A stretch of DNA of 64,000 bases from Bacillus sp. FJAT-27225 (GTDB taxonomy: Bacteria; Bacillota; Bacilli; Bacillales; Cytobacillaceae): positions 1,123,971 to 1,187,970 of the forward strand of contig NZ_MAYU01000001.1 in the NCBI RefSeq assembly GCF_001685025.1, given 5' to 3'. Both the position numbers and the translations under genes were made by a program. Of the stretch, positions 8,600 to 18,210 are shown one piece after another; the stretch's first letter is position 1; each line of letters opens with the position of its first letter. The notes under the pieces are model-generated. The model was given only the letters and a program-made list of their open reading frames with translations, was not told where the DNA came from and made no database searches.

Positions 8600-9444
8600 A
8601 CTGTTTCCCCGCTCTCCTCAAGCTTTTGGCAGGCAGGGCAAAAATGAGTGCCCCGTCCCCCAACAACACTTTTTAAAAGTGGAGTGCCGCAGCTCTTGCA
8701 TTCCTCGCCTTTCCGTCCGTATACGAACAGGTCCTGCTGGAACATCCCCATCTGCCCCTGGGAATTTACATAAGAGCGGATCGTGCTTCCTCCTTTTTCA
8801 ACTGCCTCACCCAACGTGGACACAATTTGCTCGTGGAGGACTTCGATTTCTGCCTCCGAAAGGGAGCTAGCCAGGCGCTCAGGATGTATTCTCGCCCTGA
8901 ATAGGGCTTCATCAACATAAATATTTCCAAGTCCAACAAGAATCGTCTGATCAAGCAGGGCTGGTTTTATCTTTCGATTGGTCCTGGCAAGCCTGCCCGC
9001 CAGGTATTCAGGCGTAAACTCTATTGAGAAAGGCTCCGGCCCAAGGCCAAATAGAGGAGCCTGGCCGAACTCTGTCCCTTTAAGGAATAAGTGCATTGTA
9101 CCGAATTTACGGACATCGCGGTACCTTAATTCGTAGCCGTCCTCAAAGTGAAAGATAACATGTGTATGTTTATTTACAGGTTCCTCTGCCAAATCGAGGG
9201 AATATTTTCCCTCCATTCGGAGGTGGGATACGAGCGTGTACTCCTCCGTGTACAAAAGGAGGAACTTGCCTCGCCTTCCAATCTTCAAAAAGCTCTGCCC
9301 TCTTAACGCATCTGTAAATTGTTCTGTATCCACCGGGTTTTTAACCATTTTTGGCCAAAACACGGACACATGGTTAATTTTTTTTCCAAGGATTAGTTGT
9401 TCAAGTGTTTTACGGACTGTTTCCACCTCTGGCAGCTCAGGCAT
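8596..9444 (-). CDS. mutM: Formamidopyrimidine-DNA glycosylase
   Basis: MutM (Fpg) removes 8-oxoguanine and formamidopyrimidines and nicks the abasic site. The catalytic N-terminus PELPEVETVR is intact (Pro2 nucleophile, Glu3), and the C-terminal zinc finger has four cysteines in CKSCG...CPACQ (about 248-272). The 282-residue length is usual. It lies 41 bp after polA and overlaps coaE, consistent with one DNA-repair/CoA transcript. Confidence 0.97.
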   Translation of the reverse strand: MPELPEVETVRKTLEQLILGKKINHVSVFWPKMVKNPVDTEQFTDALRGQSFLKIGRRGKFLLLYTEEYTLVSHLRMEGKYSLDLAEEPVNKHTHVIFHFEDGYELRYRDVRKFGTMHLFLKGTEFGQAPLFGLGPEPFSIEFTPEYLAGRLARTNRKIKPALLDQTILVGLGNIYVDEALFRARIHPERLASSLSEAEIEVLHEQIVSTLGEAVEKGGSTIRSYVNSQGQMGMFQQDLFVYGRKGEECKSCGTPLLKSVVGGRGTHFCPACQKLEESGETV

Positions 9445-9485
9445 TCAGACTCCTCCTTTCTATATAGTGTTTGCCGCGGTTCCAG

Positions 9486-12125
9486 TTACTTCGCATCGTA
9501 CCATGTTGGCCCATACGAGTAGTCCACCTTCAAAGGCACCATTAGCTCAATTGCATTTTCCATAATTTCAGGAACAAGCTTTTCAAGTACAGGAATTTCT
9601 TCCTTCGGTGCTTCAAAAATCAATTCATCATGCACAGAGAGGAGAAGCTTTGCTTTGAGCCCTTCCCTTCTTAGCGCTTCTGCCATATCAACCATCGCTT
9701 TCTTAATAATATCGGCAGCTGTTCCCTGGATCGGAGTATTCATCGCTGTCCGCTCTGCAAAGCTTCTCAGGTTGAAATTCCGGCTAGTGATTTCCGGAAT
9801 ATAGCGCCTTCTATTCATTAGAGTTGTGACATAGCCCTGCTGCTTGGCTACTTTAATGATATCCTCCATATAGTCCTGGACACCTGGGTAGCTATGCAAA
9901 TATCGTTCAATGAACTGGCCTGCTTCTTTCCTTGTGATTCCAAGGCTTTGCGAAAGACCAAAATCACTGATTCCGTAAACAATCCCAAAGTTGACTGCCT
10001 TTGCATGGCGGCGCATATTCGAAGTAACCTCGTCCGCCTCGACATGGAAAACGGCCATTGCCGTTTTCGTATGGATATCCTCACCCGACTTGAATGCCTC
10101 AATCAGCTTTTCGTCATTTGCAATATGGGCAAGTACCCGCAGTTCAATCTGGGAATAATCAGCCGCGAAAATGACCCACCCCTCTTCAGAAGGAACGAAT
10201 GCCTGGCGGATTTTCCTGCCTTCTTCAAGGCGAATCGGAATGTTCTGCAGGTTGGGGTCTGTTGAGCTGAGCCTTCCTGTGGCAGTGAGTGCCTGATTAA
10301 ATCGGGTATGGACCTTATCCGTTTTTTGGTCAACGACCTTTAAAAGCCCGTCAATATAGGTCGACTGAAGCTTCCCTAATTGCCTGTAATCCAGAATAAG
10401 CCTGATAATTTCATGATCGGCGGAAAGCTTCTCGAGTACATCAGCCGAAGTTGAATAACCAGTCTTAGTCTTTTTGCCATGTGGGAGACCTAATTTTTCG
10501 AACAGAATCGTGCCAAGTTGTTTTGGTGAATTGATATTAAACTTCTCACCGGCCATTTCATGTATTTTTTCTTCAATTACCGCCAGCTTTTCATGCAGTT
10601 CTTTACCCATCGTTCTTAGGCGTTCAAGGTCAACCTTGACCCCCGAGGATTCCATATCGGCAAGTACGAGTGACAAAGGCATCTCAAGCTCAGTAAACAA
10701 TTCATATTGGCTGTTTCCGCGTAAATCCTTTTCCAGAAGCGGCTTAAGAATGTTGATGGAAATCCCTTTCCTGACAAGATGGCCTGCCAGTTCCGTCTCT
10801 TCCGGAATCTTCCGCTTCGCCCCGCGCCCGTAGAAGCTGTCGTCGCCCTGTACATTCCTTAAGCCATATTTCTTTTCAATCGCTGCCAGATCATCAAAGT
10901 TGGCAGTCGGGTCGATAATGTAAGATGCTATGAAAACATCGAACACAACACCCTTTAAGTGGATGCCGCGCCTTCTTAATGCAACCTCGGAAGCCTTCGC
11001 GTCATAAACAGTTTTATGTTTCGACTCGTCCTCGGCCCATTCTTTAAACGCGCTCGACTCTAATGCCTGTTTGGTTGGAAAATAGTAATTCCCCTTTTCA
11101 TTAACGACTGAAAAACCAATGATATCAGCATAATGATAATTGTCGTCGAGAATCTCTACGTAGAGGGCAGAATCATCCGCAAATAAATCCGGGTTAATTT
11201 CCGATGGCGTTTCAAACTCGATCTCGGAAAGCTCGCCGTCGTCGGTTCCAGTACCTTCGTCTCCTCCAAGCTTATCAAGAAGCGAATTGAAGCCGAGCTC
11301 CTTATAAATCGAAATCAGCTTTTCCCGGTCATATCCCTCAAAGGAGATGTTATCGAGCTGAACCTCAACAGGAGCTTCCCTGGTGATGGTTGCCAATTCC
11401 TTGCTCATGATTGCCTGTTGCCTGAACTCCTCAAGCTTTTCACGAAGCTTTTTCCCCGACACCTTATCGGTGGATTCCAGTAGTTTTTCAAGCGTTTCGA
11501 ATTCCTTCAACAGCTTGATCGCAGTCTTTTCACCTACACCCGGAACACCGGGGATATTATCGGATGAATCACCCATGAGCCCTTTCATATCAATAATTTG
11601 CCAAGGCTCAAGGCCATATTTCTCCTTAATGTGTTCAGGGGTGTACTCCTCAATATCGGTAATGCCCTTCCTCGTAATTCCAACGGTTGTTTTATCTGAG
11701 GAAAGCTGCGTCAAGTCCTTATCTCCTGAAATGACCCTTACATCAAACCCTTCCTGTTCAGCCTTAAGGGAAAGAGTCCCGATTATATCGTCTGCTTCAT
11801 AGTTTTCAAGCTCATACCTTGGAATTTGATAAGCATCGAGCAACTCCCGAATAAACGGAAATTGTTCAGACAGCTCGGGCGGGGTTTTTTGCCTCCCTCC
11901 CTTGTATTCACTGAACGTGCTGTGGCGAAAGGTTGTTTTCCCGGCATCAAAAGCGACCAGCATATGGGTCGGTTTTTCATCCTCCAGAATTTTATTGAGC
12001 ATCATCGTAAAACCGTACACTGCATTTGTATGGATCCCTTTATCATTGTTCAGGAGCGGTAACGCAAAGAAAGCACGGTAAGCAATGCTATTTCCATCTA
12101 TTAAAACTAACTTTTTCTTCTCCAA
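9486..12125 (-). CDS. polA: DNA polymerase I
   Basis: PolA fills repair gaps and removes Okazaki primers. Domain order: 5'-3' exonuclease (about 1-290), a 3'-5' exonuclease-like domain (about 300-465) and the polymerase domain with DYSQIELRVLAH (motif A) and VHDELIFEA (motif C). In the second domain the usual metal-binding acidic residues are not conserved (VEILDDNY in place of the D-x-E motif), as known for Bacillus PolA, so proofreading is probably absent. The start is set at TTG 12125: AAGGAGG stands 8 nt upstream and the result (879 residues) matches the B. subtilis protein. An ATG 13 codons earlier has no good ribosome binding site. Confidence 0.96.
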   Translation of the reverse strand: MEKKKLVLIDGNSIAYRAFFALPLLNNDKGIHTNAVYGFTMMLNKILEDEKPTHMLVAFDAGKTTFRHSTFSEYKGGRQKTPPELSEQFPFIRELLDAYQIPRYELENYEADDIIGTLSLKAEQEGFDVRVISGDKDLTQLSSDKTTVGITRKGITDIEEYTPEHIKEKYGLEPWQIIDMKGLMGDSSDNIPGVPGVGEKTAIKLLKEFETLEKLLESTDKVSGKKLREKLEEFRQQAIMSKELATITREAPVEVQLDNISFEGYDREKLISIYKELGFNSLLDKLGGDEGTGTDDGELSEIEFETPSEINPDLFADDSALYVEILDDNYHYADIIGFSVVNEKGNYYFPTKQALESSAFKEWAEDESKHKTVYDAKASEVALRRRGIHLKGVVFDVFIASYIIDPTANFDDLAAIEKKYGLRNVQGDDSFYGRGAKRKIPEETELAGHLVRKGISINILKPLLEKDLRGNSQYELFTELEMPLSLVLADMESSGVKVDLERLRTMGKELHEKLAVIEEKIHEMAGEKFNINSPKQLGTILFEKLGLPHGKKTKTGYSTSADVLEKLSADHEIIRLILDYRQLGKLQSTYIDGLLKVVDQKTDKVHTRFNQALTATGRLSSTDPNLQNIPIRLEEGRKIRQAFVPSEEGWVIFAADYSQIELRVLAHIANDEKLIEAFKSGEDIHTKTAMAVFHVEADEVTSNMRRHAKAVNFGIVYGISDFGLSQSLGITRKEAGQFIERYLHSYPGVQDYMEDIIKVAKQQGYVTTLMNRRRYIPEITSRNFNLRSFAERTAMNTPIQGTAADIIKKAMVDMAEALRREGLKAKLLLSVHDELIFEAPKEEIPVLEKLVPEIMENAIELMVPLKVDYSYGPTWYDAK

Positions 12126-12172
12126 TATCCAATCCTCCTTCATTTGCAAAACTGCGGTTTTCAATGGAAGGT

Positions 12173-13942
12173 TTATCCTTTAGGTTTTCCCTTAAATACT
12201 TTCCTGAATTCAAGTATGAATTCACTACCTTTACCCGGACTGCTTTTAACAACAATTTTCCCGTGATGGGCTTCAACTATATGTTTAACGATCGCCAGAC
12301 CGAGGCCTGTCCCGCCATTGTTCCTGCTCCTGGCCCTGTCAATTCGATAAAATCGTTCGAATATCCTCGGAATTTCAGCTGAATCAAAGCCCATTCCATT
12401 ATCCTTTACAACCAGCCTTACCCTTTTCCCAACATCCTGGATAAACAGTTGAACTTTCCCGCCAGGAGGAGTATAAGCAATCGCATTGGATGTTAAGTTG
12501 ATGATCACTTGCTTAATCCTGAATGGATCGCCCTCCATTTCCAGTGGTTCAGCATCGGCTTCAACAAGCAATGGAATATTTTTAGCGGAAGCCTTGCCTT
12601 CAAGCAGTGTCGCAACTTCTCTGGCAAGGGACACAAGGTCGAACTTAGATAGTTCGAGCCGAAAATTATGCTGTTCAATTTTTGATAATTCAAGCAAGTC
12701 CTGAATCAAATGCTGAATCCTGTCGCTCTCCTTTTGTATGATTGACAGAAAATCACGGAGTGTCTTTTCATCATTCATTGCCCCGTCGAGCAACGTTTCA
12801 GTAAATCCTTTAATTGAGGTAATTGGTGTCTTTAACTCATGTGATACATTGGCCACAAAATCCTTCCGTATCTGCTCAAGCTTCTTGAGCTCGGTAATAT
12901 CATGCAATACGAGCAGAACACCTTTCCAGACTCTATTCGTGCTAATAATCGGCAGCACGGATACATCGAAATGTCTGCGTTCGATTGAGACTGGAAGAAC
13001 AACCTGGGCTTGCTGCCTTCTTTCAGTTATAAAAATGGTTTCTATCATTTCATTAAGTTCCGCGTACGGAATCGCATCATAGTACTGCTTATAGAGGATG
13101 TCATCAGGATCAACATCAAAAAATTCCCGATAGCCCCGGTTTACAAGGTTTATATATCCTTTGCTGTCAATCAGGAGCAGGCCCACCCCAATATTTTCAA
13201 TCAAGGTCGACAGTCTTTCCTGTTGGATTTCTTGTGCTTTGGCCATTTCTTGAAGATTCTTGGCCAGAACATTAATCGATGAACTTAACAACCCGGTTTC
13301 ATCAACTTTATCCTCTACATATGTACGGGCCCGATAATTCCCCTTTGCCAGCTCCATGGCTACATTGGCAGCTGATTCGATCGGTTTTGCATAACGCCTT
13401 GTAATCCTCATTCCAATTATAGTGATAATAATTAGCGCGAGGAACAGACTTACCGAAAGCAGCCACCAAATTTTTTTATAAGCATCTTTCAATTCGCTTG
13501 ATGCGAGGCTTAAAAACAAATACCCTTCCGTCTTGCCATTTTTTTTTATTTCTGTCCAGTAGTAATGAATGTCTTGATCATCTTTCAGGTTAAAAAACCG
13601 TTTCCGCTCTTCCCCTCCAGCTATGGCATTCTTAACCATATCCGCTGCATTGCCAGCGGTAACCCGGCTGTTGAATAAAATACTGCCCTTCATGTCTGTC
13701 AGGATAATTCCTGCTCCCAAGTCAGTTCCGAATTTACTCAATTCATTTTTGTCAGTATACTCAAGCCCGCCATAGTCTTCTATATAACGGCTGACAAGAT
13801 TGCCCTCTTTTTCAAGCCTCTCATAGAAGGAATCAAGATAGTAATCCTTGAATAGCTGCCCCAGTAAAATACCTAGTCCAAGCAGGACACCGACAATCAG
13901 AAAGACAATGGCAATCAAAAGCCTTGTCCTATATTTCGTCAT
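12173..13942 (-). CDS. phoR: Phosphate-sensing histidine kinase PhoR
   Basis: PhoR senses phosphate limitation and phosphorylates PhoP. The 589-residue protein has a first membrane helix at about 8-30, an extracytoplasmic domain, a second helix at about 157-180, HAMP, a PAS domain, the HisKA box with SHELKTPITSIKGF (phospho-accepting His) and an HATPase domain with DNGMGFD and GGTGLGLAI. The start overlaps the phoP stop by 4 bp. It is followed 47 bp later by polA; the phoPR-polA arrangement is as in B. subtilis. Confidence 0.96.
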   Translation of the reverse strand: MTKYRTRLLIAIVFLIVGVLLGLGILLGQLFKDYYLDSFYERLEKEGNLVSRYIEDYGGLEYTDKNELSKFGTDLGAGIILTDMKGSILFNSRVTAGNAADMVKNAIAGGEERKRFFNLKDDQDIHYYWTEIKKNGKTEGYLFLSLASSELKDAYKKIWWLLSVSLFLALIIITIIGMRITRRYAKPIESAANVAMELAKGNYRARTYVEDKVDETGLLSSSINVLAKNLQEMAKAQEIQQERLSTLIENIGVGLLLIDSKGYINLVNRGYREFFDVDPDDILYKQYYDAIPYAELNEMIETIFITERRQQAQVVLPVSIERRHFDVSVLPIISTNRVWKGVLLVLHDITELKKLEQIRKDFVANVSHELKTPITSIKGFTETLLDGAMNDEKTLRDFLSIIQKESDRIQHLIQDLLELSKIEQHNFRLELSKFDLVSLAREVATLLEGKASAKNIPLLVEADAEPLEMEGDPFRIKQVIINLTSNAIAYTPPGGKVQLFIQDVGKRVRLVVKDNGMGFDSAEIPRIFERFYRIDRARSRNNGGTGLGLAIVKHIVEAHHGKIVVKSSPGKGSEFILEFRKVFKGKPKG

Positions 13943-14655
13943 TCCCCTTTTGGCTCCTCAAGTTTATAGCCAAGTCCGCGGATCGTTTTAATATACTCCG
14001 GTTTTTTCGTATCCTTCTCTATTTTCTCCCTCAAATGGGATATATGGACATCGACAATCCTTGTATCACCCGCAAAATCATAGTTCCAGACTGTGCTTAG
14101 AAGCTGATCTCTGGTCAGCACACGATTTTTATTTTTCGCCAGGCAATTTAATAATTCGAATTCCTTTAGAGTCAGTTCTAGAGGCTCCTCCTTGAAAAAG
14201 GCTTCAAATCTGTCAGGATGTACGGTCAGGTCACCAACCTGGATGGCCTCTTGTTCCAATGGCTCCTCCTGTTGTTTTTCCTGGAATTGCGCAGTCCTGC
14301 GGAGGATTGCTTTCACTCTCGCCAGCACCTCCCTCGGGCTGAATGGTTTTACCATATAATCATCAGCGCCAAGTTCAAGTCCGAGAATTCTGTCAAGCTC
14401 ATCATCTTTCGCGGTCAGCATAAGGATTGGAATCATGATTTTCTGCTGGCGCAGCTGCTTGCAAACTTCTATTCCATCCATCCCGGGAAGCATAAGGTCA
14501 AGAATCATCATGTCGGGATTCTCCCGGATTGCAGTTTCCCGCCCTTCTTCTCCATCCATTGCAGTGATCACTTCATAGCCGCCTTGTTCAAGGTTGTACT
14601 TCAATAACGTGACAATAGACTGTTCATCATCCACAACTAGCACCTTTTTTTTCAT
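13939..14655 (-). CDS. phoP: Phosphate response regulator PhoP
   Basis: An OmpR-family response regulator with receiver domain (D9, D10, phosphorylated D53 in ILDLMLPGMDG, and K in KPFSPREV) and a winged-helix DNA-binding domain (about 135-236). It controls the phosphate regulon with PhoR. The start is placed at the ATG of MKKKVLVVDD (14653-14655), preceded by GGGGGATCGT. A reading frame beginning 15 codons upstream adds MKEYIIKNSK without a ribosome binding site and is not family-like. Confidence 0.96.
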   Translation of the reverse strand: MKKKVLVVDDEQSIVTLLKYNLEQGGYEVITAMDGEEGRETAIRENPDMMILDLMLPGMDGIEVCKQLRQQKIMIPILMLTAKDDELDRILGLELGADDYMVKPFSPREVLARVKAILRRTAQFQEKQQEEPLEQEAIQVGDLTVHPDRFEAFFKEEPLELTLKEFELLNCLAKNKNRVLTRDQLLSTVWNYDFAGDTRIVDVHISHLREKIEKDTKKPEYIKTIRGLGYKLEEPKGE

Positions 14656-14769
14656 ACGATCCCCCGGTCCTTTAGAATTCTTTATTATATATTCTTTCAT
14701 TTCCTATACTATAGGAAAAAAATTTTAGCTTCAAGGAATGCGGCGGTTGACCACTAGCAGTTCAGATTA

Positions 14770-14803
14770 AAAAAATAAAAAGGACAGCCACTAAGCTGTC
14801 CTT
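14770..14803 (-). terminator. Terminator overlapping the stop of the MaoC-like gene
   Basis: Minus strand AAGGACAGC, TTAGTG, GCTGTCCTT followed by TTTATTTTTTT. The hairpin begins inside the stop codon. Confidence 0.88.
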
Positions 14804-15278
14804 AAAAGTTTTCCAATACGCTGCCGTCCATCTGTACAGGGCGATGTGGAGGGCATACTTTGATTTTGCCTGTAACGACCGATTCGTTTTTTTCATCCGT
14901 CCCCTCAATGGCAATTGTAACGGCATGGTTCGTTTCATCCACGTCAGTTACCTCAAGGAGGAAATCTACCGTTCCATAATGGTATACCGGTTTTGGAAAT
15001 TCAAGTTCCTGGGAGAGAATATGGCTTCCTGGCCCGGGAAGGTATTTCGAAATAGCCGAGGTGATAATTCCAATTAACATAACGGCCGGGACAACCGGTT
15101 TTCCAAACGGCGTTTGTGAAGCATAATCATGCTGGATATAAAGCGGATTTGCATCATTTGTAAGGCCGAGGTAGAGAAGCAAATCCCGGTCCTGGATTTT
15201 TTCTGCGAGGGCCAGTTTTTCACCTCGTTTAATTTCTTCAATTCCTCTGCCAAGCTTTCGCTTTTTTCCTAAAATCAC
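14802..15278 (-). CDS. MaoC/hot-dog domain protein
   Basis: A protein of about 158 residues with a MaoC-type hot-dog fold. The segment LTNDANPLYIQHDYA is a variant of the hydratase-2 motif (NPLH), with Tyr where hydratases have His, and PFGKPVVPAVML follows as in the family. Homologues hydrate enoyl-CoA esters or act as thioesters binders; the substrate is not known here and the changed His argues for caution. The start is set at the second GTG (15276-15278), 8 nt after GGAGG; the first GTG overlaps that site. It lies between phoP and mdh with its own terminator. Confidence 0.8.
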   Translation of the reverse strand: MILGKKRKLGRGIEEIKRGEKLALAEKIQDRDLLLYLGLTNDANPLYIQHDYASQTPFGKPVVPAVMLIGIITSAISKYLPGPGSHILSQELEFPKPVYHYGTVDFLLEVTDVDETNHAVTIAIEGTDEKNESVVTGKIKVCPPHRPVQMDGSVLENF

Positions 15279-15459
15279 TGCCGGCACCTCCGGGGATTTT
15301 GGTAAATGAGAAAAACACTGTTGAAAAAGTTCTTGTTTAAGAGAGCATCCATACTACAAAGTGAGGCTTTAATAAAGAAAGTCATTTTGCAGGCAACAAC
15401 TACGGCATTGAGCAAGTATACCCTTATGACAACAGACAAATACCATTCTTTGGTTAGAA

Positions 15460-15490
15460 AAAAATCCGGGGATTTCCCCCGAATTTTTAT
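15460..15490 (-). terminator. Terminator of mdh
   Basis: Minus strand AAATTCGGGGG, AAAT, CCCCGGATTTTTTT, 9 bp beyond the mdh stop. Confidence 0.88.
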
Positions 15491-15498
15491 GTTTATCG

Positions 15499-16437
15499 TT
15501 ATGCGAGGACGGTCATGACGTTTCTGACGGCTTCCGCGGACTTATCAAGGGCCGCCTTTTCCTCTTCTGTCAACTCAAGTTCAATAACCTTTTCGATGCC
15601 GTTCGCACCCAGGATGGTGGGTACCCCGAGATAAATGCCTTCATATCCATACTCGCCTTCAAGGTAGGCAATGGATGGGAGTACACGCCGCTGGTCTTTC
15701 AGGATTGCTTCACACATTTCAACGAGGGAAGCAGCAGGGGCATAGTATGCACTGCCGTTGCCTAATAGGTTTACGATTTCACCGCCGCCTTTGCGGGTAC
15801 GTTCAACAATTTTATCCAGGCGTTCCTTTGGAATGAGCGTCTCCAGCGGAATGCCCCCGGCATAGGAATAACGGACAAGCGGAACCATTTCATCCCCATG
15901 GCCGCCAAGGACAAAACCGGTAATGTCTTTTACCGATAAGTTAAGTTCCTGGGCAATGAAGGTGCGGAAGCGGGCTGTGTCCAATACGCCGGACTGGCCG
16001 ATTACGCGGTTTTTAGGGAATCCTGTTTCCTTGAATACAGTATAAGTCATTGCATCTACAGGGTTGGTCAATACTACGATGAAACTGTTTGGAGAATGCT
16101 TTACAATTTCCTGTGCCACGCTTTTCATGATTTTCTGGTTGGTTTGGACGAGATCGTCACGGCTCATCCCTGGCTTTCGGGCAATTCCGGCTGTAATGAC
16201 GACAATATCTGAATCCTTCGTGTCTTCATAGCTTGATGTTCCGGTAATGGCTGCATCAAAGCCCTGGACTGGGCCCGCCTGCAGCATATCAAGTGCTTTC
16301 CCCTTTGTTGGATTTTCCATTTGCGGAATGTCAACGAGCACGACATCCCCCAACTCCTTCTGGGCCAGCAGGAAAGCTGTTGTGGCGCCTGTGAATCCTC
16401 CGCCGATAACCGAAATCTTTTTGCGTTTCAGTGACAT
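15499..16437 (-). CDS. mdh: Malate dehydrogenase
   Basis: Mdh interconverts malate and oxaloacetate with NAD in the TCA cycle. It is of the LDH-like, 312-residue Bacillus type: NAD-binding [15 protein letters not shown] near the N-terminus, substrate-binding [11 protein letters not shown], and the catalytic His in [10 protein letters not shown]. The ATG follows AAGGGGGATATTTAC. It is downstream of citZ and icd, but a terminator-like hairpin and a 260 bp repeat (16465-16726) separate it from icd, so separate expression is likely. Confidence 0.97.
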   Translation of the reverse strand: MSLKRKKISVIGGGFTGATTAFLLAQKELGDVVLVDIPQMENPTKGKALDMLQAGPVQGFDAAITGTSSYEDTKDSDIVVITAGIARKPGMSRDDLVQTNQKIMKSVAQEIVKHSPNSFIVVLTNPVDAMTYTVFKETGFPKNRVIGQSGVLDTARFRTFIAQELNLSVKDITGFVLGGHGDEMVPLVRYSYAGGIPLETLIPKERLDKIVERTRKGGGEIVNLLGNGSAYYAPAASLVEMCEAILKDQRRVLPSIAYLEGEYGYEGIYLGVPTILGANGIEKVIELELTEEEKAALDKSAEAVRNVMTVLA

Positions 16438-16464
16438 GTAAATATCCCCCTTGTTTCCTCATTT

Positions 16465-16726
16465 AATAAAGTGAAACTTCAATCAGTGAGGGGATTCTCC
16501 ATCCCCCACTGATTGTTAGTCCCGTTCTATTGCCGCTAATTCGCCAAAGTACGGCGATTAAGCGGCACTACGAACCCGATTGGTTCAACTAAGCCGCTAA
16601 AAAACAGCGGCAAGTTTCACCTTATCTCACTAATCGGGCTTTTACGGGCAGTTGTTCCCCCACCAATTTTCCTCATTAACTTATGGAATCCTGAGCTGGG
16701 GGAGCTTACTGCCCGTTAATGCGGGG
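16465..16726 (-). repeat. Multi-hairpin intergenic element, family C, copy 1 (upstream of mdh)
   Basis: A roughly 260 bp element filling the icd-mdh gap, homologous over its length to 27382-27633 upstream of accD. On the minus strand it can form consecutive stems: ACGGGCAGT/ACTGCCCGT with TCCCCCA/TGGGGGA, CCCGATT/AATCGGG enclosing GCCGCT/AGCGGC, TGCCGCT/AGCGGCA, and CAATCAGTG..GGGGAT/ATCCCC..CACTGATTG. It ends 28 bp before the mdh start, in the position of an mRNA leader. It could be a structured RNA or a MITE-like repeat. Confidence 0.8.
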
Positions 16727-16738
16727 AAAAATTGACCA

Positions 16739-16759
16739 ACAGGCGGCAATCGCCGCCTG
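16739..16759 (-). terminator. Terminator-like hairpin after icd
   Basis: Minus strand ACAGGCGGC, GATT, GCCGCCTGT, with a weak tail TGGTCAATTTTT. It lies between the icd stop and repeat C1; its tail is interrupted, so termination may be partial. Confidence 0.65.
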
Positions 16760-16766
16760 TCTATCC

Positions 16767-18035
16767 TTAATCCATGTTTTTAATGAGTTCGTCGCCAAAT
16801 TGGGATGTTTTGACTTCGGTTGCACCTTCCATCAGGCGTGCAAAGTCATAGGTTACAACCTTGGATGCGATTGTCTTTTCCATAGACTTTACAATCAGGT
16901 TTGCAGCTTCATTCCAGCCAAGGTGTTCCAGCATAAGGACACCTGAAAGAATAACGGAAGAAGGGTTTACTTTGTCCAGTCCGGCATACTTAGGTGCCGT
17001 TCCATGAGTCGCTTCGAAAATAGCATGGCCAGTTTCATAGTTAATGTTAGCTCCAGGCGCGATACCAATTCCGCCAACCTGAGCAGCAAGCGCATCAGAG
17101 ATATAATCCCCGTTCAGGTTCATTGTAGCAACAACATCGAATTCACGAGGGCGAGTAAGGATTTGCTGAAGGAAGATGTCGGCAATTGCATCCTTTACGA
17201 TGATTTTGCCTTCTGCTTCCGCATCAGCCTGAGCCTTGTTAGCTGCCTCAGTTCCCTGTTCTTCCTTGATGCGATCGTACTGAGCCCAAGTGAAAACTTT
17301 ATCTCCAAATTCTTTTTCAGCCAATTCATAGCCCCAGTTCTTAAAGGCTCCCTCAGTGTACTTCATGATGTTTCCTTTATGTACAAGCGTTAGAGACTTA
17401 CGGCCTTCTTTAATTGCATAATTCAGGGCCGCGCGTACGAGGCGTGAAGTGCCTTCCTCGGAAACAGGCTTAATGCCGATACCAGAGGTTTCAGGGAAAC
17501 GGATTTTATTTACGCCCATTTCAGTCTGAAGGAAGTTGATAAGCTTTTTAACTTCATCCGAACCTTTCGCATATTCAATACCTGCATAAATATCTTCAGT
17601 ATTTTCACGGAAAATCACCATGTCGGTATCCTGCGGGCGCTTAACTGGAGAAGGAACTCCTTCAAACCATCTGACCGGGCGCAAGCAGACAAACAGGTCA
17701 AGCACTTGACGAAGGGCAACGTTCAAAGAACGAATTCCGCCTCCAACTGGAGTAGTCAAAGGGCCTTTGATGGCAATTAAATATTCATTGATGGCATCCA
17801 GAGTTTCCTGAGGCAGCCATTCTCCTGTTTGATTGAACGCCTTTTCTCCAGCAAGGACTTCTTTCCAAACAATTTTCTTTTCACCTTTATATGCCTTTTC
17901 AACCGCTGCATCCAGAACTCTTACAGACGCTGCCCAAATGTCCGGGCCTGTTCCGTCTCCTTCAATGAATGGGACAACCGGGTTGTTAGGTACATTCAAT
18001 ACCCCGTTTTGTACTGTAATTTTTTCTCCTGTCAT
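16767..18035 (-). CDS. icd: Isocitrate dehydrogenase (NADP)
   Basis: Icd oxidatively decarboxylates isocitrate to 2-oxoglutarate. The protein has GDGTGPDIW near the N-terminus, the substrate loop [26 protein letters not shown] and [14 protein letters not shown], all typical of the NADP-dependent prokaryotic enzyme. The start is set at the ATG of [11 protein letters not shown], about 10 nt after GGAGGGAG; this gives 422 residues, as in B. subtilis. An upstream in-frame ATG lies inside the ribosome binding region. It is 175 bp downstream of citZ. Confidence 0.97.
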   Translation of the reverse strand: MTGEKITVQNGVLNVPNNPVVPFIEGDGTGPDIWAASVRVLDAAVEKAYKGEKKIVWKEVLAGEKAFNQTGEWLPQETLDAINEYLIAIKGPLTTPVGGGIRSLNVALRQVLDLFVCLRPVRWFEGVPSPVKRPQDTDMVIFRENTEDIYAGIEYAKGSDEVKKLINFLQTEMGVNKIRFPETSGIGIKPVSEEGTSRLVRAALNYAIKEGRKSLTLVHKGNIMKYTEGAFKNWGYELAEKEFGDKVFTWAQYDRIKEEQGTEAANKAQADAEAEGKIIVKDAIADIFLQQILTRPREFDVVATMNLNGDYISDALAAQVGGIGIAPGANINYETGHAIFEATHGTAPKYAGLDKVNPSSVILSGVLMLEHLGWNEAANLIVKSMEKTIASKVVTYDFARLMEGATEVKTSQFGDELIKNMD

Positions 18036-18089
18036 TCTAAAAACTCCCTCCACTGTTCAATTGGCTAAGCAGTTAGTATTCGCACTTTA

Positions 18090-18117
18090 AAGGTTAGAAG
18101 CCTTCGCTTCTAACCTT
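18090..18117. terminator. Hairpin in the citZ-icd gap
   Basis: AAGGTTAGAAG, CCTTCG, CTTCTAACCTT forms a near-perfect stem of 11-12 bp. On the minus strand, the direction of transcription, only a short TTTAAAG follows, so it may be a partial terminator or an RNA processing/stability element in a citZ-icd transcript. Confidence 0.6.
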
Positions 18118-18210
18118 TTTAGCTGCGAAAAGAACCAGGCATAAGCCTATAGTTCCTGCTAATCTATTACATCATTTGCAGGCACGAAAGTAAAATGAAC
18201 GGTTCCTTGT

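Noticed and set aside
8166-8870. 234-codon plus-strand frame opposite coaE and mutM
   Set aside because: It is a codon-bias shadow of two overlapping conserved genes.
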